A DNA stretch of 64,000 bases from Marinomonas profundi. Its GTDB lineage: Bacteria > Pseudomonadota > Gammaproteobacteria > Pseudomonadales > Marinomonadaceae. Within the stretch, counting starts at the first letter, position 1, and every line of letters starts with the position of its first letter. The DNA lies in NCBI RefSeq assembly GCF_020694005.1, contig NZ_CP073013.1:3110578-3174577 (forward strand), read 5' to 3'. A program made the position numbers and the translations under genes. This document shows, piece by piece, positions 18,021 through 28,468 of the stretch. A model generated the notes under the pieces. That model did no database searches, had not been told where the DNA came from, and saw only the letters and a program-made list of their open reading frames with translations.

Positions 18021-19946
18021 ATGCAAAGAATTAGTCTTTTATCTCCGCGTTTAGCGAACCAAATTGCGGCGGGAGAGGTGGTCGAACGGCCTGCTTCCGT
18101 AGTGAAGGAGTTACTCGAAAATAGCCTAGATGCTGGATCGTCGCAGCTTGATATTGATGTCGAGCAGGGCGGCGTAAGACGTATAAAAATACGCGATAAT
18201 GGCACGGGGATTATGAAAGACGATTTGTCTTTGGCCTTGAGTCGTCATGCGACCAGTAAAATTATTACGTTGGATGATTTGGAGGCGGTTCGTACGCTTG
18301 GTTTCCGAGGCGAGGCGTTAGCCAGTATCAGCTCGGTGTCTCGGATGCATCTTACCTCTCAGGCTGAAAATGAAGTGGAAGCTTGGCGTGTTGAGGCGGA
18401 GGGAAAAGACATGGCGACGGCGATTCGCCCTGCTTCACATCCACAAGGCACGACGATTGAAGTGCGTGATTTATTCTTCAATACCCCTGCTCGGCGCAAG
18501 TTTTTGCGCACAGAGAAAACCGAATTTGCGCATCTAGAAGAAGTGGTGAAAAGGCTGGCGTTAAGTCGTTATGAGACAGGTTTTCGCTTAAGTCATAATG
18601 GCAAGCAGGTTTATGATTTGCGTCCTGTCACTGATCAGCTGCATGCTGAGCATAGGTTGGCGACCTTACTGGGTAAAAAATTCATTGAAAACTCGTTGAC
18701 ATTAGATGTTGAAGCGGCGGGGTTGCGTCTGTGGGGGTGGATTGGTTTGCCGACCTTTTCACGGTCTCAGGCAGATCTGCAGTATTTCTTTGTGAATGGT
18801 CGCGTGGTGAAAGACAAATTAGTCGCTCATGCGGTGCGTCAGGCTTATCGCGATGTTTTGTATAATGGCCGTCATCCTACCTTTGTTTTGTATCTAGAAT
18901 TAGACCCTTCAACAGTTGATGTCAATGTTCATCCTACCAAGCATGAAGTGCGCTTTCGTGATGGTCGCTTGGTGCATGATTTCTTGTTTAGCCGAATTCA
19001 CAAAGCGATTGCGGATGTGCGGCCTGAATCTGATGCGGCGCCTACGGGGATACAGGATTCTGTTAGCAGTGAGCCTGCGCTATATGGTGCGAGCATTACT
19101 GAGCAATCCGCTTTACCCTTGTCTAATCGACCCAGCGCTACGTCAATGGATTGGATGCGGTCAGCGTCAAACTCATTGGGTGCTTCCGAGGTGCGAGGGC
19201 AGCTTGACGGTATGAGTCGCCTTTCGGGTTATGCTCAAGAATATGTGTCTACCACTGAAACAGTTGACCCTGAAACAGGTGAAGTGCGAGAAGTGTCTTC
19301 TCCTAGTAGCTTGGGGCAGGGTGTCAATCCGTTGGTGAGGTCTGAAGGGGATTATCAAGCCGTGCCGCCGTTGGGTTTTGCGGTGGCGCAATTACATGGT
19401 GTGTATATTCTTTCTGAGAGTGAGCAAGGGCTGATTTTGGTGGATATGCACGCGGCTCATGAGCGAATTGTTTATGAGCGTATGAAAACGGCTTTTTATC
19501 AAAAAAACATTGCCTCTCAGCCCCTGTTGGTGCCGATTAATATTGCTGTGTCACAGAGTGAGGCAGACCTTGTTGAAGAAAATGGGTCGGTGTTTGAGTC
19601 GTTTGGCTTTCGTGTAGAAAGAACGGGGTTAGAAAGTGTGATGGTGCGTGAGGTGCCAGTAATATTGATCCGAGGCGATGTAGAGAGCCTGGTGCGTGAT
19701 GTGATTAGTGATTTGTCCGCGAACGGTGTGTCGGATTTAATGGCGTCTCGGGCGAATGAGCTGATGGCGTCTATGGCGTGCCATGGTGCTGTGCGGGCGA
19801 ATCGTAAACTGACGATTGCGGAAATGAATAGTCTGCTTCGGGATATGGAAGTAACGGAGCGCAGTGGTCAATGCAATCATGGTCGACCGACTTGGGCGCA
19901 TTTAACTATGTCTGATTTGGATAAACTCTTTTTGAGGGGGCGTTAA
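18021..19946 (+). CDS. mutL: DNA mismatch repair protein MutL, endonuclease type
   Basis: A 641-residue protein that couples MutS mismatch recognition to strand removal. The N-terminal GHKL ATPase has [22 protein letters not shown] and [14 protein letters not shown]. The C-terminal dimerisation domain holds [12 protein letters not shown] at 475-486, matching the nuclease motif DQHA(x2)E(x4)E apart from Q to M, plus [12 protein letters not shown] and CNHGRPT, the other metal-site motifs. E. coli MutL lacks these and relies on MutH, so strand nicking here is probably done by MutL itself. miaA starts one base after its stop. Confidence 0.96.
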   Translation: MQRISLLSPRLANQIAAGEVVERPASVVKELLENSLDAGSSQLDIDVEQGGVRRIKIRDNGTGIMKDDLSLALSRHATSKIITLDDLEAVRTLGFRGEALASISSVSRMHLTSQAENEVEAWRVEAEGKDMATAIRPASHPQGTTIEVRDLFFNTPARRKFLRTEKTEFAHLEEVVKRLALSRYETGFRLSHNGKQVYDLRPVTDQLHAEHRLATLLGKKFIENSLTLDVEAAGLRLWGWIGLPTFSRSQADLQYFFVNGRVVKDKLVAHAVRQAYRDVLYNGRHPTFVLYLELDPSTVDVNVHPTKHEVRFRDGRLVHDFLFSRIHKAIADVRPESDAAPTGIQDSVSSEPALYGASITEQSALPLSNRPSATSMDWMRSASNSLGASEVRGQLDGMSRLSGYAQEYVSTTETVDPETGEVREVSSPSSLGQGVNPLVRSEGDYQAVPPLGFAVAQLHGVYILSESEQGLILVDMHAAHERIVYERMKTAFYQKNIASQPLLVPINIAVSQSEADLVEENGSVFESFGFRVERTGLESVMVREVPVILIRGDVESLVRDVISDLSANGVSDLMASRANELMASMACHGAVRANRKLTIAEMNSLLRDMEVTERSGQCNHGRPTWAHLTMSDLDKLFLRGR

Positions 19947-19947
19947 T

Positions 19948-20880
19948 ATGGCAAAGCCACATGTTGTTTGTTTGATGGGGCCGACGGCCTCGGGGAAAAC
20001 CGGGTTGGCCGTCGAATTGGCTCAGCATCATGATTTTGAGATTATTAGCGTCGATTCTGCTTTAGTGTACAAAGGGATGGACATTGGTACGGCAAAGCCC
20101 GATGCGGATTTGTTGTCTAAAGCGCCCCATCGACTGATTGATATTATAGACCCGCTTGAGTCTTATTCGGCGGCTGATTTTGTGACAGACGCGGTTGAGC
20201 AGGCGCAAGAGATTTTGTCGAAAGGCAAGACGCCGCTTTTGGTGGGGGGCACCATGATGTATTTTAATGCCCTGCAAAAAGGGTTGGCAGAAATGCCCAC
20301 TGCCAATGCTGAATTGCGCGCTATTATAGAAGGTGAGGCCGCGCTGAAAGGTTGGCCTGCATTGCATGAAGAATTGCAAAAAATTGACCCTGAAGCCGCT
20401 TTGCGTATCCATCCTAATGATCCGCAGCGCCTGCAGAGGGCGCTTGAGGTGTTTCGTTTGACGGGGCGGTCTATGACCCAGCTTTGGGCTGAGCAAGAGC
20501 CCGTTTCTTTGCCATTTGAGATGATCAATATGGCGGTCATGCCGAAAGAGCGAAGTGTTTTGCATGAGCGTATTGAGCAGCGTTTTTATGAGATGATGGA
20601 GCAGGGCTTTTTGGCTGAGGTTGAGGGGCTTTATCGGCGTGGAGATTTGTCTATTGATATGCCTTCAATGCGTTGTGTTGGTTATCGACAGTTGTGGCAG
20701 TATTTAGAGGGTGATGATTTGCTAGATGATGCTATCTTTAAGGGGGTGGTGGCGTCTCGTCAGTTGGCTAAAAGGCAGTTAACTTGGCTACGAGGTTGGG
20801 AAGATTTAATGATTTTTGATAGTTTGTCAAAAGATCTTGTGCCTGAGGCCTTGAATTACATCGAAAGCAAGATTATATAG
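19948..20880 (+). CDS. miaA: tRNA dimethylallyltransferase
   Basis: A 310-residue enzyme that adds a dimethylallyl group to A37 of tRNAs reading U-starting codons. The P-loop [15 protein letters not shown] is at the N terminus, then [18 protein letters not shown], the DPNDPQRL-like block [14 protein letters not shown], and [13 protein letters not shown] near the end. It overlaps the mutL transcript (gap of one base) and is followed by hfq. Confidence 0.97.
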   Translation: MAKPHVVCLMGPTASGKTGLAVELAQHHDFEIISVDSALVYKGMDIGTAKPDADLLSKAPHRLIDIIDPLESYSAADFVTDAVEQAQEILSKGKTPLLVGGTMMYFNALQKGLAEMPTANAELRAIIEGEAALKGWPALHEELQKIDPEAALRIHPNDPQRLQRALEVFRLTGRSMTQLWAEQEPVSLPFEMINMAVMPKERSVLHERIEQRFYEMMEQGFLAEVEGLYRRGDLSIDMPSMRCVGYRQLWQYLEGDDLLDDAIFKGVVASRQLAKRQLTWLRGWEDLMIFDSLSKDLVPEALNYIESKII

Positions 20881-20969
20881 GGGAAATCGGTAATAAATTG
20901 GTGTAGTATCTACGATATTGTTTTATCAATATTTAATTTAATTTTTTGCGCTTACTTAAGGAGATTCCA

Positions 20970-21215
20970 ATGTCAAAAGGGCAATCATTACAAGACCCTT
21001 ATCTAAATATTCTACGTAAAGAAAGAGTGCCAGTGTCTATCTTTCTTGTAAATGGAATTAAGCTTCAAGGTCAAATCGAATCATTCGATCAGTTTGTGAT
21101 TCTATTGAAAAATACCGTTAGTCAAATGGTTTATAAACATGCCATTTCGACGGTAGTGCCTTCTCGTACTATCCGCGTCCCGTCTCCTGATCAGCCGGAA
21201 GATGCTGCTGAATAG
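20970..21215 (+). CDS. hfq: RNA chaperone Hfq
   Basis: An 81-residue Sm-like protein that forms a hexameric ring and pairs small RNAs with mRNAs. The start [20 protein letters not shown] and the Sm1/Sm2 parts with [15 protein letters not shown] and [12 protein letters not shown] are diagnostic. AAGGAG precedes the ATG at 20970 by seven bases, which decides against an in-frame ATG at 20946. The C-terminal tail after the Sm core is short, as in Pseudomonas. Confidence 0.98.
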   Translation: MSKGQSLQDPYLNILRKERVPVSIFLVNGIKLQGQIESFDQFVILLKNTVSQMVYKHAISTVVPSRTIRVPSPDQPEDAAE

Positions 21216-21250
21216 TTTGTCTTTAATCGGGCAAGCAGAGGAATACCATA

Positions 21251-22540
21251 TTGTTTTTTGAACGTCCAGATAGTGGTGAAATAGCTGTATTGGTCCATAT
21301 AGATTTTAATGATCAAAAAGAATCTTATGGACCTGAAGAGTTTGTTGAACTTGCTATTTCGGCTGGTGCAGACCCTGTTGCTGTTGTTTCGGGGTCTCGT
21401 CAGCGTCCTGATGCTAGGTACTTTATTGGTACTGGTAAGTTAGCCGAAATAAAAGATATTGTGGATCGAGAAGAGGCGCAAGTTGTGCTTTTTGATCATG
21501 CTTTGTCCCCTTCCCAAGAGCGCAATCTAGAAAGTGTTTTGCAGTGCCGGGTGCTTGATCGCACCGGGCTCATACTTGATATTTTTGCTCAGCGTGCGCG
21601 TACCCATGAGGGTAAGTTGCAGGTAGAGTTAGCGCAATTACAACATATGTCGACCCGTCTTATTCGAGGCTGGACACACCTAGAGCGCCAAAAAGGCGGT
21701 ATAGGGATGCGTGGCCCCGGTGAAACTCAGCTTGAGACTGACCGTCGATTGCTTAGAGAGCGTATCAAGGCTATTCAAAAAAGGTTGGCAAAAGTAGGTT
21801 CTCAGCGTGATCAGAATCGTCGGTCTCGTGATCGATCTTCTGTACCAACCGTTTCTTTGGTTGGTTATACCAACGCGGGTAAGTCAACCTTGTTTAATCG
21901 TGCTACTGGTGCCGATGTTTATGCTGCGGATCAGTTGTTTGCGACACTGGATCCGACGTTGAGACGTTTGGATATAGAACAGATTGGCTCTATTGTGTTG
22001 GCGGATACTGTTGGCTTTATTCGTCAATTGCCTCATCGATTGATTAAAGCGTTTCAGGCGACCTTAAAAGAGTCTTCGGAAGCGGATTTGTTATTGCATG
22101 TGGTGGATGCGGCCGATGTATCTCGTGATGAGAATATGGCTCATGTCGATTCTGTGCTAGAAGAAATTGGTGCGAATGAAGTGCCAATGCTGATTGTGTT
22201 TAATAAAATTGATGCCTTGCCAACGGCAGAGCCCCGAATCGATAGAGATGCTAACGGGAACCCTTTTCGAGTTTGGTTGTCTGCTCGTGATGGTCAGGGC
22301 ATTGATTTACTTAAACAGGCGATAGCTGAGCTATTGGCGGAAGATGTTTTTAGTGAAACGCTTTATTTGCCCAGTAAGTATGGGCGCTTAAGGGCGATGC
22401 TGTTTGAGCATGGAGCGGTGAGGTCGGAGCGCTTTGATGAAACCGGTCAATTTGTGCTTGATGTAAAACTGCCAAAAAAAGATTATTTACAGATTCTGGC
22501 TCGTGCTGGTATGTCTGAAGATCAGATAGAAATCACCTGA
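21251..22540 (+). CDS. hflX: Ribosome-associated GTPase HflX
   Basis: A 429-residue GTPase that splits or rescues stalled ribosomes, notably after heat stress. The N-terminal HflX domain (about 1-195) ends in RGPGETQLETDRR and a coiled coil; the GTPase domain has GYTNAGKST (G1, about 204-212), DTVGFIRQLPHRL (G3) and FNKID (G4). The start is TTG with GAGG about ten bases upstream, and it aligns with the family start FxRPDSGE; no ATG is available close by. It follows hfq after 35 bases. Confidence 0.95.
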   Translation: MFFERPDSGEIAVLVHIDFNDQKESYGPEEFVELAISAGADPVAVVSGSRQRPDARYFIGTGKLAEIKDIVDREEAQVVLFDHALSPSQERNLESVLQCRVLDRTGLILDIFAQRARTHEGKLQVELAQLQHMSTRLIRGWTHLERQKGGIGMRGPGETQLETDRRLLRERIKAIQKRLAKVGSQRDQNRRSRDRSSVPTVSLVGYTNAGKSTLFNRATGADVYAADQLFATLDPTLRRLDIEQIGSIVLADTVGFIRQLPHRLIKAFQATLKESSEADLLLHVVDAADVSRDENMAHVDSVLEEIGANEVPMLIVFNKIDALPTAEPRIDRDANGNPFRVWLSARDGQGIDLLKQAIAELLAEDVFSETLYLPSKYGRLRAMLFEHGAVRSERFDETGQFVLDVKLPKKDYLQILARAGMSEDQIEIT

Positions 22541-22580
22541 GCTGTACAGTGTTATCATTAAAATAAAGTGGAGATGTAGT

Positions 22581-23825
22581 ATGGCCTGGAATGAACCGGG
22601 TAATAACGACAATGACCCATGGAATCCAGATAAAAACCGTAATAATGGTGCTGGGCGTCCGGACGAAGGTCGTGAGAAAGACGCCGATAAAGATCCTTGG
22701 GGTCGCAAGCCTGGAGGCAAAGAGCAAGGTCCTCCGGATTTGGATGAGGCTTTTCGTAAATTGATGGATATGTTGGGCGTTAAAAAGTCCCGCAAATCTG
22801 GTGGTCCCAATGGTGGTGACTCGGGTATGTCTAACAAATTTGGTGGTGGCATAATTGCCATTATTTTGTTGGCTTTGCTTGCTTTGTGGGCAGCGACCGG
22901 GGTTTATCAGGTTGATCAGCAAGAGCGAGGTGTTGTGCTTCGTTTGGGTAAGTATCATTCTACTGTGATGCCTGGGTTGCATTGGAATCCTCCCATGATC
23001 GACACCGTTAGCAAGGTGAATGTCACTAAAGTACGTTCTCATGATCATAAAGCGCTGATGCTGACAGTTGATGACGCTATCGTCGAGGTTGGTATTTCTG
23101 TGCAGTATTCTGTTCAGGATCCAAAAGACTTTTTGATTAATGTTCGTAGCCCAGAGGACTCTCTGGCGCAAATTACAGAAAGTGCACTTCGCCATGTGGT
23201 GGGCAGTTCTGAAATGGATCAGATTTTAACTCAGGGTCGTGAATTGTTGGCGGCTGAAGTTAAGGCACGGATTCAGGATTACAGTACAGCTTATGGTACT
23301 GGCGTATTGATTTCGAAAGTCAACGTAGAAAATACTCAGGCTCCTTCTCAGGTGCAAGAGGCGTTTGATGACGTTATTAAAGCGAAAGAGGATGAGTTGC
23401 GTGTACGTAATGAAGCCGAATCTTATGCTAATGGTGTTATTCCTGAGGCTCGAGGTCGAGCGCAACGTATTCGTGAGGAAGCTGAAGCTTACCGTTCTGA
23501 AATTGTTGCTCGAGCAAGTGGTCAGGCCGATCGTTTTGATCGTTTGTATCGTGAGTATACTAAAGCGCCAGACGTGACACGTCGTCGTTTGTATATTGAA
23601 ACGATGGAGACGGTTTATAAAGATGTGAATAAAGTGGTTGTTGACACCGAGGGTGGAAATAACATGATGTATTTGCCTTTAGATCAGCTTATGAAACAGC
23701 GTGCGGAATCGTCTAGCGCGATTGGTTCTGCTGGTTCGGGAAATATTGGGGCGTTAACTGATCAGGTTCTTGATGAGATACGTAAGCGCCAAAGTGCAAC
23801 GATCCGTAGAGAGGGCAGAAACTAA
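22581..23825 (+). CDS. hflK: FtsH protease modulator HflK
   Basis: A 414-residue stomatin/prohibitin-family protein that with HflC forms a large cage around FtsH in the inner membrane. The first 60 residues are rich in Asn, Asp, Gly and Pro (WNEPGNNDNDPWNP), followed by a membrane segment at about 92-112 and an SPFH domain starting VDQQERGVVLRLGKY. An alanine/glutamate-rich helix follows. Its TAA shares one base with the hflC ATG. Confidence 0.96.
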   Translation: MAWNEPGNNDNDPWNPDKNRNNGAGRPDEGREKDADKDPWGRKPGGKEQGPPDLDEAFRKLMDMLGVKKSRKSGGPNGGDSGMSNKFGGGIIAIILLALLALWAATGVYQVDQQERGVVLRLGKYHSTVMPGLHWNPPMIDTVSKVNVTKVRSHDHKALMLTVDDAIVEVGISVQYSVQDPKDFLINVRSPEDSLAQITESALRHVVGSSEMDQILTQGRELLAAEVKARIQDYSTAYGTGVLISKVNVENTQAPSQVQEAFDDVIKAKEDELRVRNEAESYANGVIPEARGRAQRIREEAEAYRSEIVARASGQADRFDRLYREYTKAPDVTRRRLYIETMETVYKDVNKVVVDTEGGNNMMYLPLDQLMKQRAESSSAIGSAGSGNIGALTDQVLDEIRKRQSATIRREGRN

Positions 23826-24706
23826 TGAAAGGCTTTTCTTTTTCCATTTTATTTGTTGTTCTTCTCGGTGTGCTGATTGCTTCTCAAACGCTTTTCGTTG
23901 TTAAAGAAACAGAGCGAGCGTTAGTGTTGAAATTTGGTGAAATTGTTCAAGAGGATGTGCAGCCTGGTATTCACTTTAAGCTGCCAATCATGAATGATGT
24001 CAAAAAGTTTGATGCGCGAATCTTAACAATGGACTCTCAACCTCAGCGTTACCTAACGTTAGAGAAGAAAGCTGTTATTGTTGATTCTTATGTCAAATGG
24101 AAGATTGATTCTGTTGCTAAGTTCTATCAAGCAACGTCTGGTGATGAGTTTGTTGCTAACCGAGTTTTGTCTTCCCGTGTTGATACCGGGTTGCGGAACA
24201 AATTTGGTGAGCGAACGATGCACGAAGTGGTTTCTGGTCAGCGAGATCAGTTAATGACGGAGTTGCGTGATGATCTGAACCAGGTCGCTCAGAATGAATT
24301 GGGTATTTCCATTGTTGATATTCGTGTTAAACGCATTGATTTGCCGTCTGATGTGAGTGAATCTGTTTATCAACGGATGAGAACAGAGCGTGAACGTGAA
24401 GCTCGTGAGCACAGATCGAAAGGTTTGGAGCTGGCAGAGGGGATACGTGCTGATGCCGATCGTCAGAAAGTGGTTCTTGAAGCGGAAGCGCAACGCGATG
24501 CTGAGATGATTCGCGGTGATGGTGATGCTAAAGCAGCGGCTATATACTCGAATGTGTATACGCAGGACCCTGAGTTTTACGAGTTTTATCGTAGTCTTCA
24601 AGCGTACCGTGAAAGCTTTAATGGCAATAATGATCTGTTTGTCCTTGAGCCAGACAGTGAATTCTTTAAGTATTTGAATAGCTCTGTTCGTGGCGGTACT
24701 AAATAG
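23825..24706 (+). CDS. hflC: FtsH protease modulator HflC
   Basis: A 293-residue partner of HflK with one N-terminal membrane segment (about 5-24), an SPFH domain opening VVKETERALVLKFGE, and a helical tail with EREAREHRSKGLELAEGI and GDGDAKAAAIY. The one-base overlap with hflK implies translational coupling. A terminator at 24775 follows. Confidence 0.97.
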   Translation: MKGFSFSILFVVLLGVLIASQTLFVVKETERALVLKFGEIVQEDVQPGIHFKLPIMNDVKKFDARILTMDSQPQRYLTLEKKAVIVDSYVKWKIDSVAKFYQATSGDEFVANRVLSSRVDTGLRNKFGERTMHEVVSGQRDQLMTELRDDLNQVAQNELGISIVDIRVKRIDLPSDVSESVYQRMRTEREREAREHRSKGLELAEGIRADADRQKVVLEAEAQRDAEMIRGDGDAKAAAIYSNVYTQDPEFYEFYRSLQAYRESFNGNNDLFVLEPDSEFFKYLNSSVRGGTK

Positions 24707-24774
24707 GGTGAATATTCGTCAATAATCGTACGTGAAGCCTATTTGTTAAAATGGGAAACATGATACTATTACAC

Positions 24775-24798
24775 AAACCGGGCCAAGCCCGGTTTTTT
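24775..24798 (+). terminator. Rho-independent terminator after hflC
   Basis: AAACCGGGC / GCCCGGTTT stem with a CAA loop and a six-T tract, ending 24 bases before yjeT. It separates the hfq-hflXKC transcript from yjeT-hisZ-purA. Confidence 0.9.
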
Positions 24799-24821
24799 AA
24801 TGGTCAAAATAAAGAGAATCT

Positions 24822-25019
24822 ATGCAGGAATTGTTGCAGTCGCTGCTGGTTGGCGTCAGCCTTTTATTGATCGCCGAGGGTTTTTTGCCGTTTCTGGCTC
24901 CAGCTGTTTGGAGAGAGGTGATGGTAAAAGCTATCGCGAGCTCAGATTTGAATTTGCGTATTCTGGGGGCGGTTAGTATGTTTCTTGGATTAATGCTTCT
25001 TTTGCTGACACGAAGCTAA
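24822..25019 (+). CDS. yjeT: DUF2065 family small membrane protein (YjeT)
   Basis: A 65-residue protein with two hydrophobic segments (about 7-28 and 43-62) joined by a short charged loop, typical of the DUF2065 family found between hflC and purA or hisZ in many gammaproteobacteria. The function is unknown. The loop contains PAVWREVM and the second helix LRILGAVSMFLGLMLL. hisZ starts 12 bases later. Confidence 0.85.
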   Translation: MQELLQSLLVGVSLLLIAEGFLPFLAPAVWREVMVKAIASSDLNLRILGAVSMFLGLMLLLLTRS

Positions 25020-25031
25020 GAGGATAATTTA

Positions 25032-26210
25032 ATGACATTAGCAGATCGTTGGTTGCTTCCCGAGGGTGTTGATGAGGCGTTGCCTGAGCAGGCCGCTAAA
25101 ATTGAACACCTCAGAAGAACTCTGCTTAATCTCCATGAAAGTTGGGGATATCAATTAGTAATACCTCCTCTTTTAGAGTATTTGGATTCCCTCCTTACTG
25201 GTGCTGGTTCAGACCTAGAAATTGAAACCTTTAAAGTGATTGACCAATTATCCGGTCGGCTTTTAGGGATACGTGCGGATTTTACTTCTCAAGTTGCTCG
25301 TATTGATGCGCATTGCCTTAAAGATGAAGGGGTTCAGCGCCTGAGCTATTGTGGTAGTGTTTTGCGAACCATGCCGGCAGGTTTGGATGGTACTCGTAGC
25401 CCGATTCAATTAGGGGCAGAAATTTATGGGCATGGCGGCGTAGAGAGTGATGTTGAGGTTTTATCTTTAATGTTACAAACCTTATCTGTCGCTGGTTTGT
25501 CTAATCTTGTTCTTGATTTAGGGCATGTTGATGTGGTGAGTGGCGTTCTCGCGGCTTGCGACCTTAGTGCGGATCAGGAAAACAAATTGGTTGAATTGTA
25601 TAAAGCCAAAGATTTGCCTGAGCTTGACCGATATGTTGAAGGGCTTGATGGCTTACGTGCCGATCAGCGGCGGTGGCTAGTTGGTTTACCGCGCCTGTGT
25701 GGCGGTAAAGAAGTGTTGGGTCATGCGACAGATTTGCTTGGTGGCGTAAATGAGTCTATCCAAGAGGCCATTGTTTTGTTGAAGGCGATCGGTGAGTCGA
25801 TTAGTCAGCGTTTTCCTGATGTCGGTTTGCATTTTGATCTGAGTGATTTGGTTTCGTATAGCTATCATACCGGCGTTGTTTTTGCTGCTTATGTGCCAGG
25901 TCATGGTAATGCGATTGCTCGCGGTGGACGTTATAACAACATTGGGCAAGTGTTTGGTCGGTCTCGTCCAGCTTCAGGTTTTAGTACCGACGTGAAGGCT
26001 TTGGTTGCTTTGACTGATGTTGTGGTCAGTAAACCAAAAACAGTGCTGTCGCCAGTGTGTTCAAGTGATGGGCTTTGGCAGAAAGTGAATTCCCTGCGTG
26101 CTGAGGGGTATCGAGTGGTAGAGGTTTTGGATGACGTCTGCACTAGTGATGCGGATTTTCAGCTGAAATTTGTTGATGAAGTTTGGCAGTTGTTGCCACT
26201 TCAAAACTAG
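25032..26210 (+). CDS. hisZ: ATP phosphoribosyltransferase regulatory subunit
   Basis: A 392-residue relative of histidyl-tRNA synthetase that lacks the anticodon-binding domain and works as regulator of the short HisG in the first step of histidine synthesis. The class II core is visible in WGYQLVIPPLLEYLDSLL, LGIRADFTSQVARI, QLGAEIYG and the late ARGGRYNNIGQVFGR. The gene order hflC-yjeT-hisZ-purA agrees with Pseudomonas. True HisRS is unlikely given the degenerate motif regions and neighbours. Confidence 0.93.
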   Translation: MTLADRWLLPEGVDEALPEQAAKIEHLRRTLLNLHESWGYQLVIPPLLEYLDSLLTGAGSDLEIETFKVIDQLSGRLLGIRADFTSQVARIDAHCLKDEGVQRLSYCGSVLRTMPAGLDGTRSPIQLGAEIYGHGGVESDVEVLSLMLQTLSVAGLSNLVLDLGHVDVVSGVLAACDLSADQENKLVELYKAKDLPELDRYVEGLDGLRADQRRWLVGLPRLCGGKEVLGHATDLLGGVNESIQEAIVLLKAIGESISQRFPDVGLHFDLSDLVSYSYHTGVVFAAYVPGHGNAIARGGRYNNIGQVFGRSRPASGFSTDVKALVALTDVVVSKPKTVLSPVCSSDGLWQKVNSLRAEGYRVVEVLDDVCTSDADFQLKFVDEVWQLLPLQN

Positions 26211-26233
26211 ACTTTTCTTTAAGAACTATCTAA

Positions 26234-27547
<1,314 letters not shown>

Positions 27548-27571
27548 GCAAGTGATTGCTAAATGAGTTGT

Positions 27572-27596
27572 AAAAGCCGCTTCGAGCGGCTTTTTC
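27572..27596 (+). terminator. Rho-independent terminator after purA
   Basis: AAAAGCCGC (27572-27580) pairs with GCGGCTTTT around TTCGA and a T-run follows, 25 bases after the purA stop. Confidence 0.9.
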
Positions 27597-27601
27597 GTTT
27601 T

Positions 27602-27625
27602 TTAAGGTCGCTATTAAGGTCGCTA
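27602..27625. repeat. 12-base tandem duplication after purA
   Basis: TTAAGGTCGCTA is present twice in direct succession (27602-27613, 27614-27625), just past the purA terminator. Confidence 0.85.
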
Positions 27626-27722
27626 AGTTCATCATATTAGTATTCTTTGTAAATAGAGTGAAAAGAGGGGAAGGCGTTTGTAGGGCGCTGGGGTAATATT
27701 TACAATTGAATTTATGGCAATG

Positions 27723-27743
27723 CCATTATTTGCTAAATAATGG
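27723..27743. promoter_or_regulatory. Perfect inverted repeat before the two-component operon
   Basis: CCATTATTT and AAATAATGG form a perfect 9-base inverted repeat around GCT, overlapping an upstream palindrome TGGCAATGCCA (27715-27725). It ends 20 bases before the regulator start codon and 6 bases before the GAGAGGAG ribosome site. About 70 bases upstream, GTAAA at 27649 and GTGAA at 27658 are spaced by four bases, one change from a CpxR box. Both are candidates for autoregulation only. Confidence 0.4.
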
Positions 27744-27763
27744 AAAAATGAGAGGAGATATTT

Positions 27764-28462
27764 ATGGTTAAGTTGTTGCTTGCTGATGATGATGCTCGTT
27801 TATCGGATCTAATAAAGGAGTATTTTGATGGTGAAGGTTATGAGGTAGCGCACGCTTGGAATGGGCGTGAGGCATTGGAGCTTATGGCGGCAGATATGCC
27901 AGATATTATTATTCTTGATGTGATGATGCCTGAGTTAGATGGCTTTGAAACCTTAAAACAGATTCGTAATAAAAGCGCGGTGCCGGTTATTATGTTGACG
28001 GCGAAAGGGGATGATATTGATCGTATCCTTGGCTTGGAGATGGGGGCGGATGATTATTTATCTAAACCATTTAATCCGCGAGAGTTGTTGGCGAGAATTA
28101 AAGCGATCTTGCGTCGCGCGAGCCAAGAGCGAGAGGATGACCCAACGGCGGACATAGAGCTTTCTGGTGTGTTGCTGCGTCGCAAAGATCGTACTGTCTA
28201 TTTGGAAGGTGAGTTGGTTGAGCTGACAACGTCTGAATATACCTTGTTAGAGTGCATGCTGATGGCGCCGGGGCAGGTGTTAACCAAGCAAGAGCTTTCT
28301 GAAAAGGCTCTGGGTCGTAAACTGACGATGTATGATCGTAGTCTGGATATGCATATCAGTAATTTGCGCAAAAAAATTGGCAACTTAGAGAATGGCGATC
28401 CTCGTATTAAAACCGTGCGTGGTGTTGGCTATATTTTTGTTGCGAATGAGCAGGGCGTTTAA
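27764..28462 (+). CDS. OmpR-family response regulator, CpxR-like
   Basis: A 232-residue DNA-binding regulator. The receiver domain (1-118) has the acidic pair D8-D9, phosphoacceptor D52 in LDVMMP, and the late Lys in YLSKPF. The winged helix (about 135-228) has LTTSEYTLLECM, VLTKQELSEKALGR and HISNLRKKIG, with KTVRGVGYIF at the end. The stretch around DRILGLEMGADDYLSKPFNPRELLARIKAILRR is very close to E. coli CpxR from memory, so envelope-stress sensing is a fair guess, but RstA-type regulators are also alike. GAGAGGAG precedes the ATG. The kinase gene follows after 6 bases. Confidence 0.9.
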   Translation: MVKLLLADDDARLSDLIKEYFDGEGYEVAHAWNGREALELMAADMPDIIILDVMMPELDGFETLKQIRNKSAVPVIMLTAKGDDIDRILGLEMGADDYLSKPFNPRELLARIKAILRRASQEREDDPTADIELSGVLLRRKDRTVYLEGELVELTTSEYTLLECMLMAPGQVLTKQELSEKALGRKLTMYDRSLDMHISNLRKKIGNLENGDPRIKTVRGVGYIFVANEQGV

Positions 28463-28468
28463 CGTTAT

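Noticed and set aside
20062-20565. 167-residue frame on the minus strand
   Set aside because: Antisense to miaA with no supporting signals.
22533-23195. 220-residue frame on the minus strand
   Set aside because: Antisense to hflK, with no domain and no promoter or ribosome site; the sense gene is certain.
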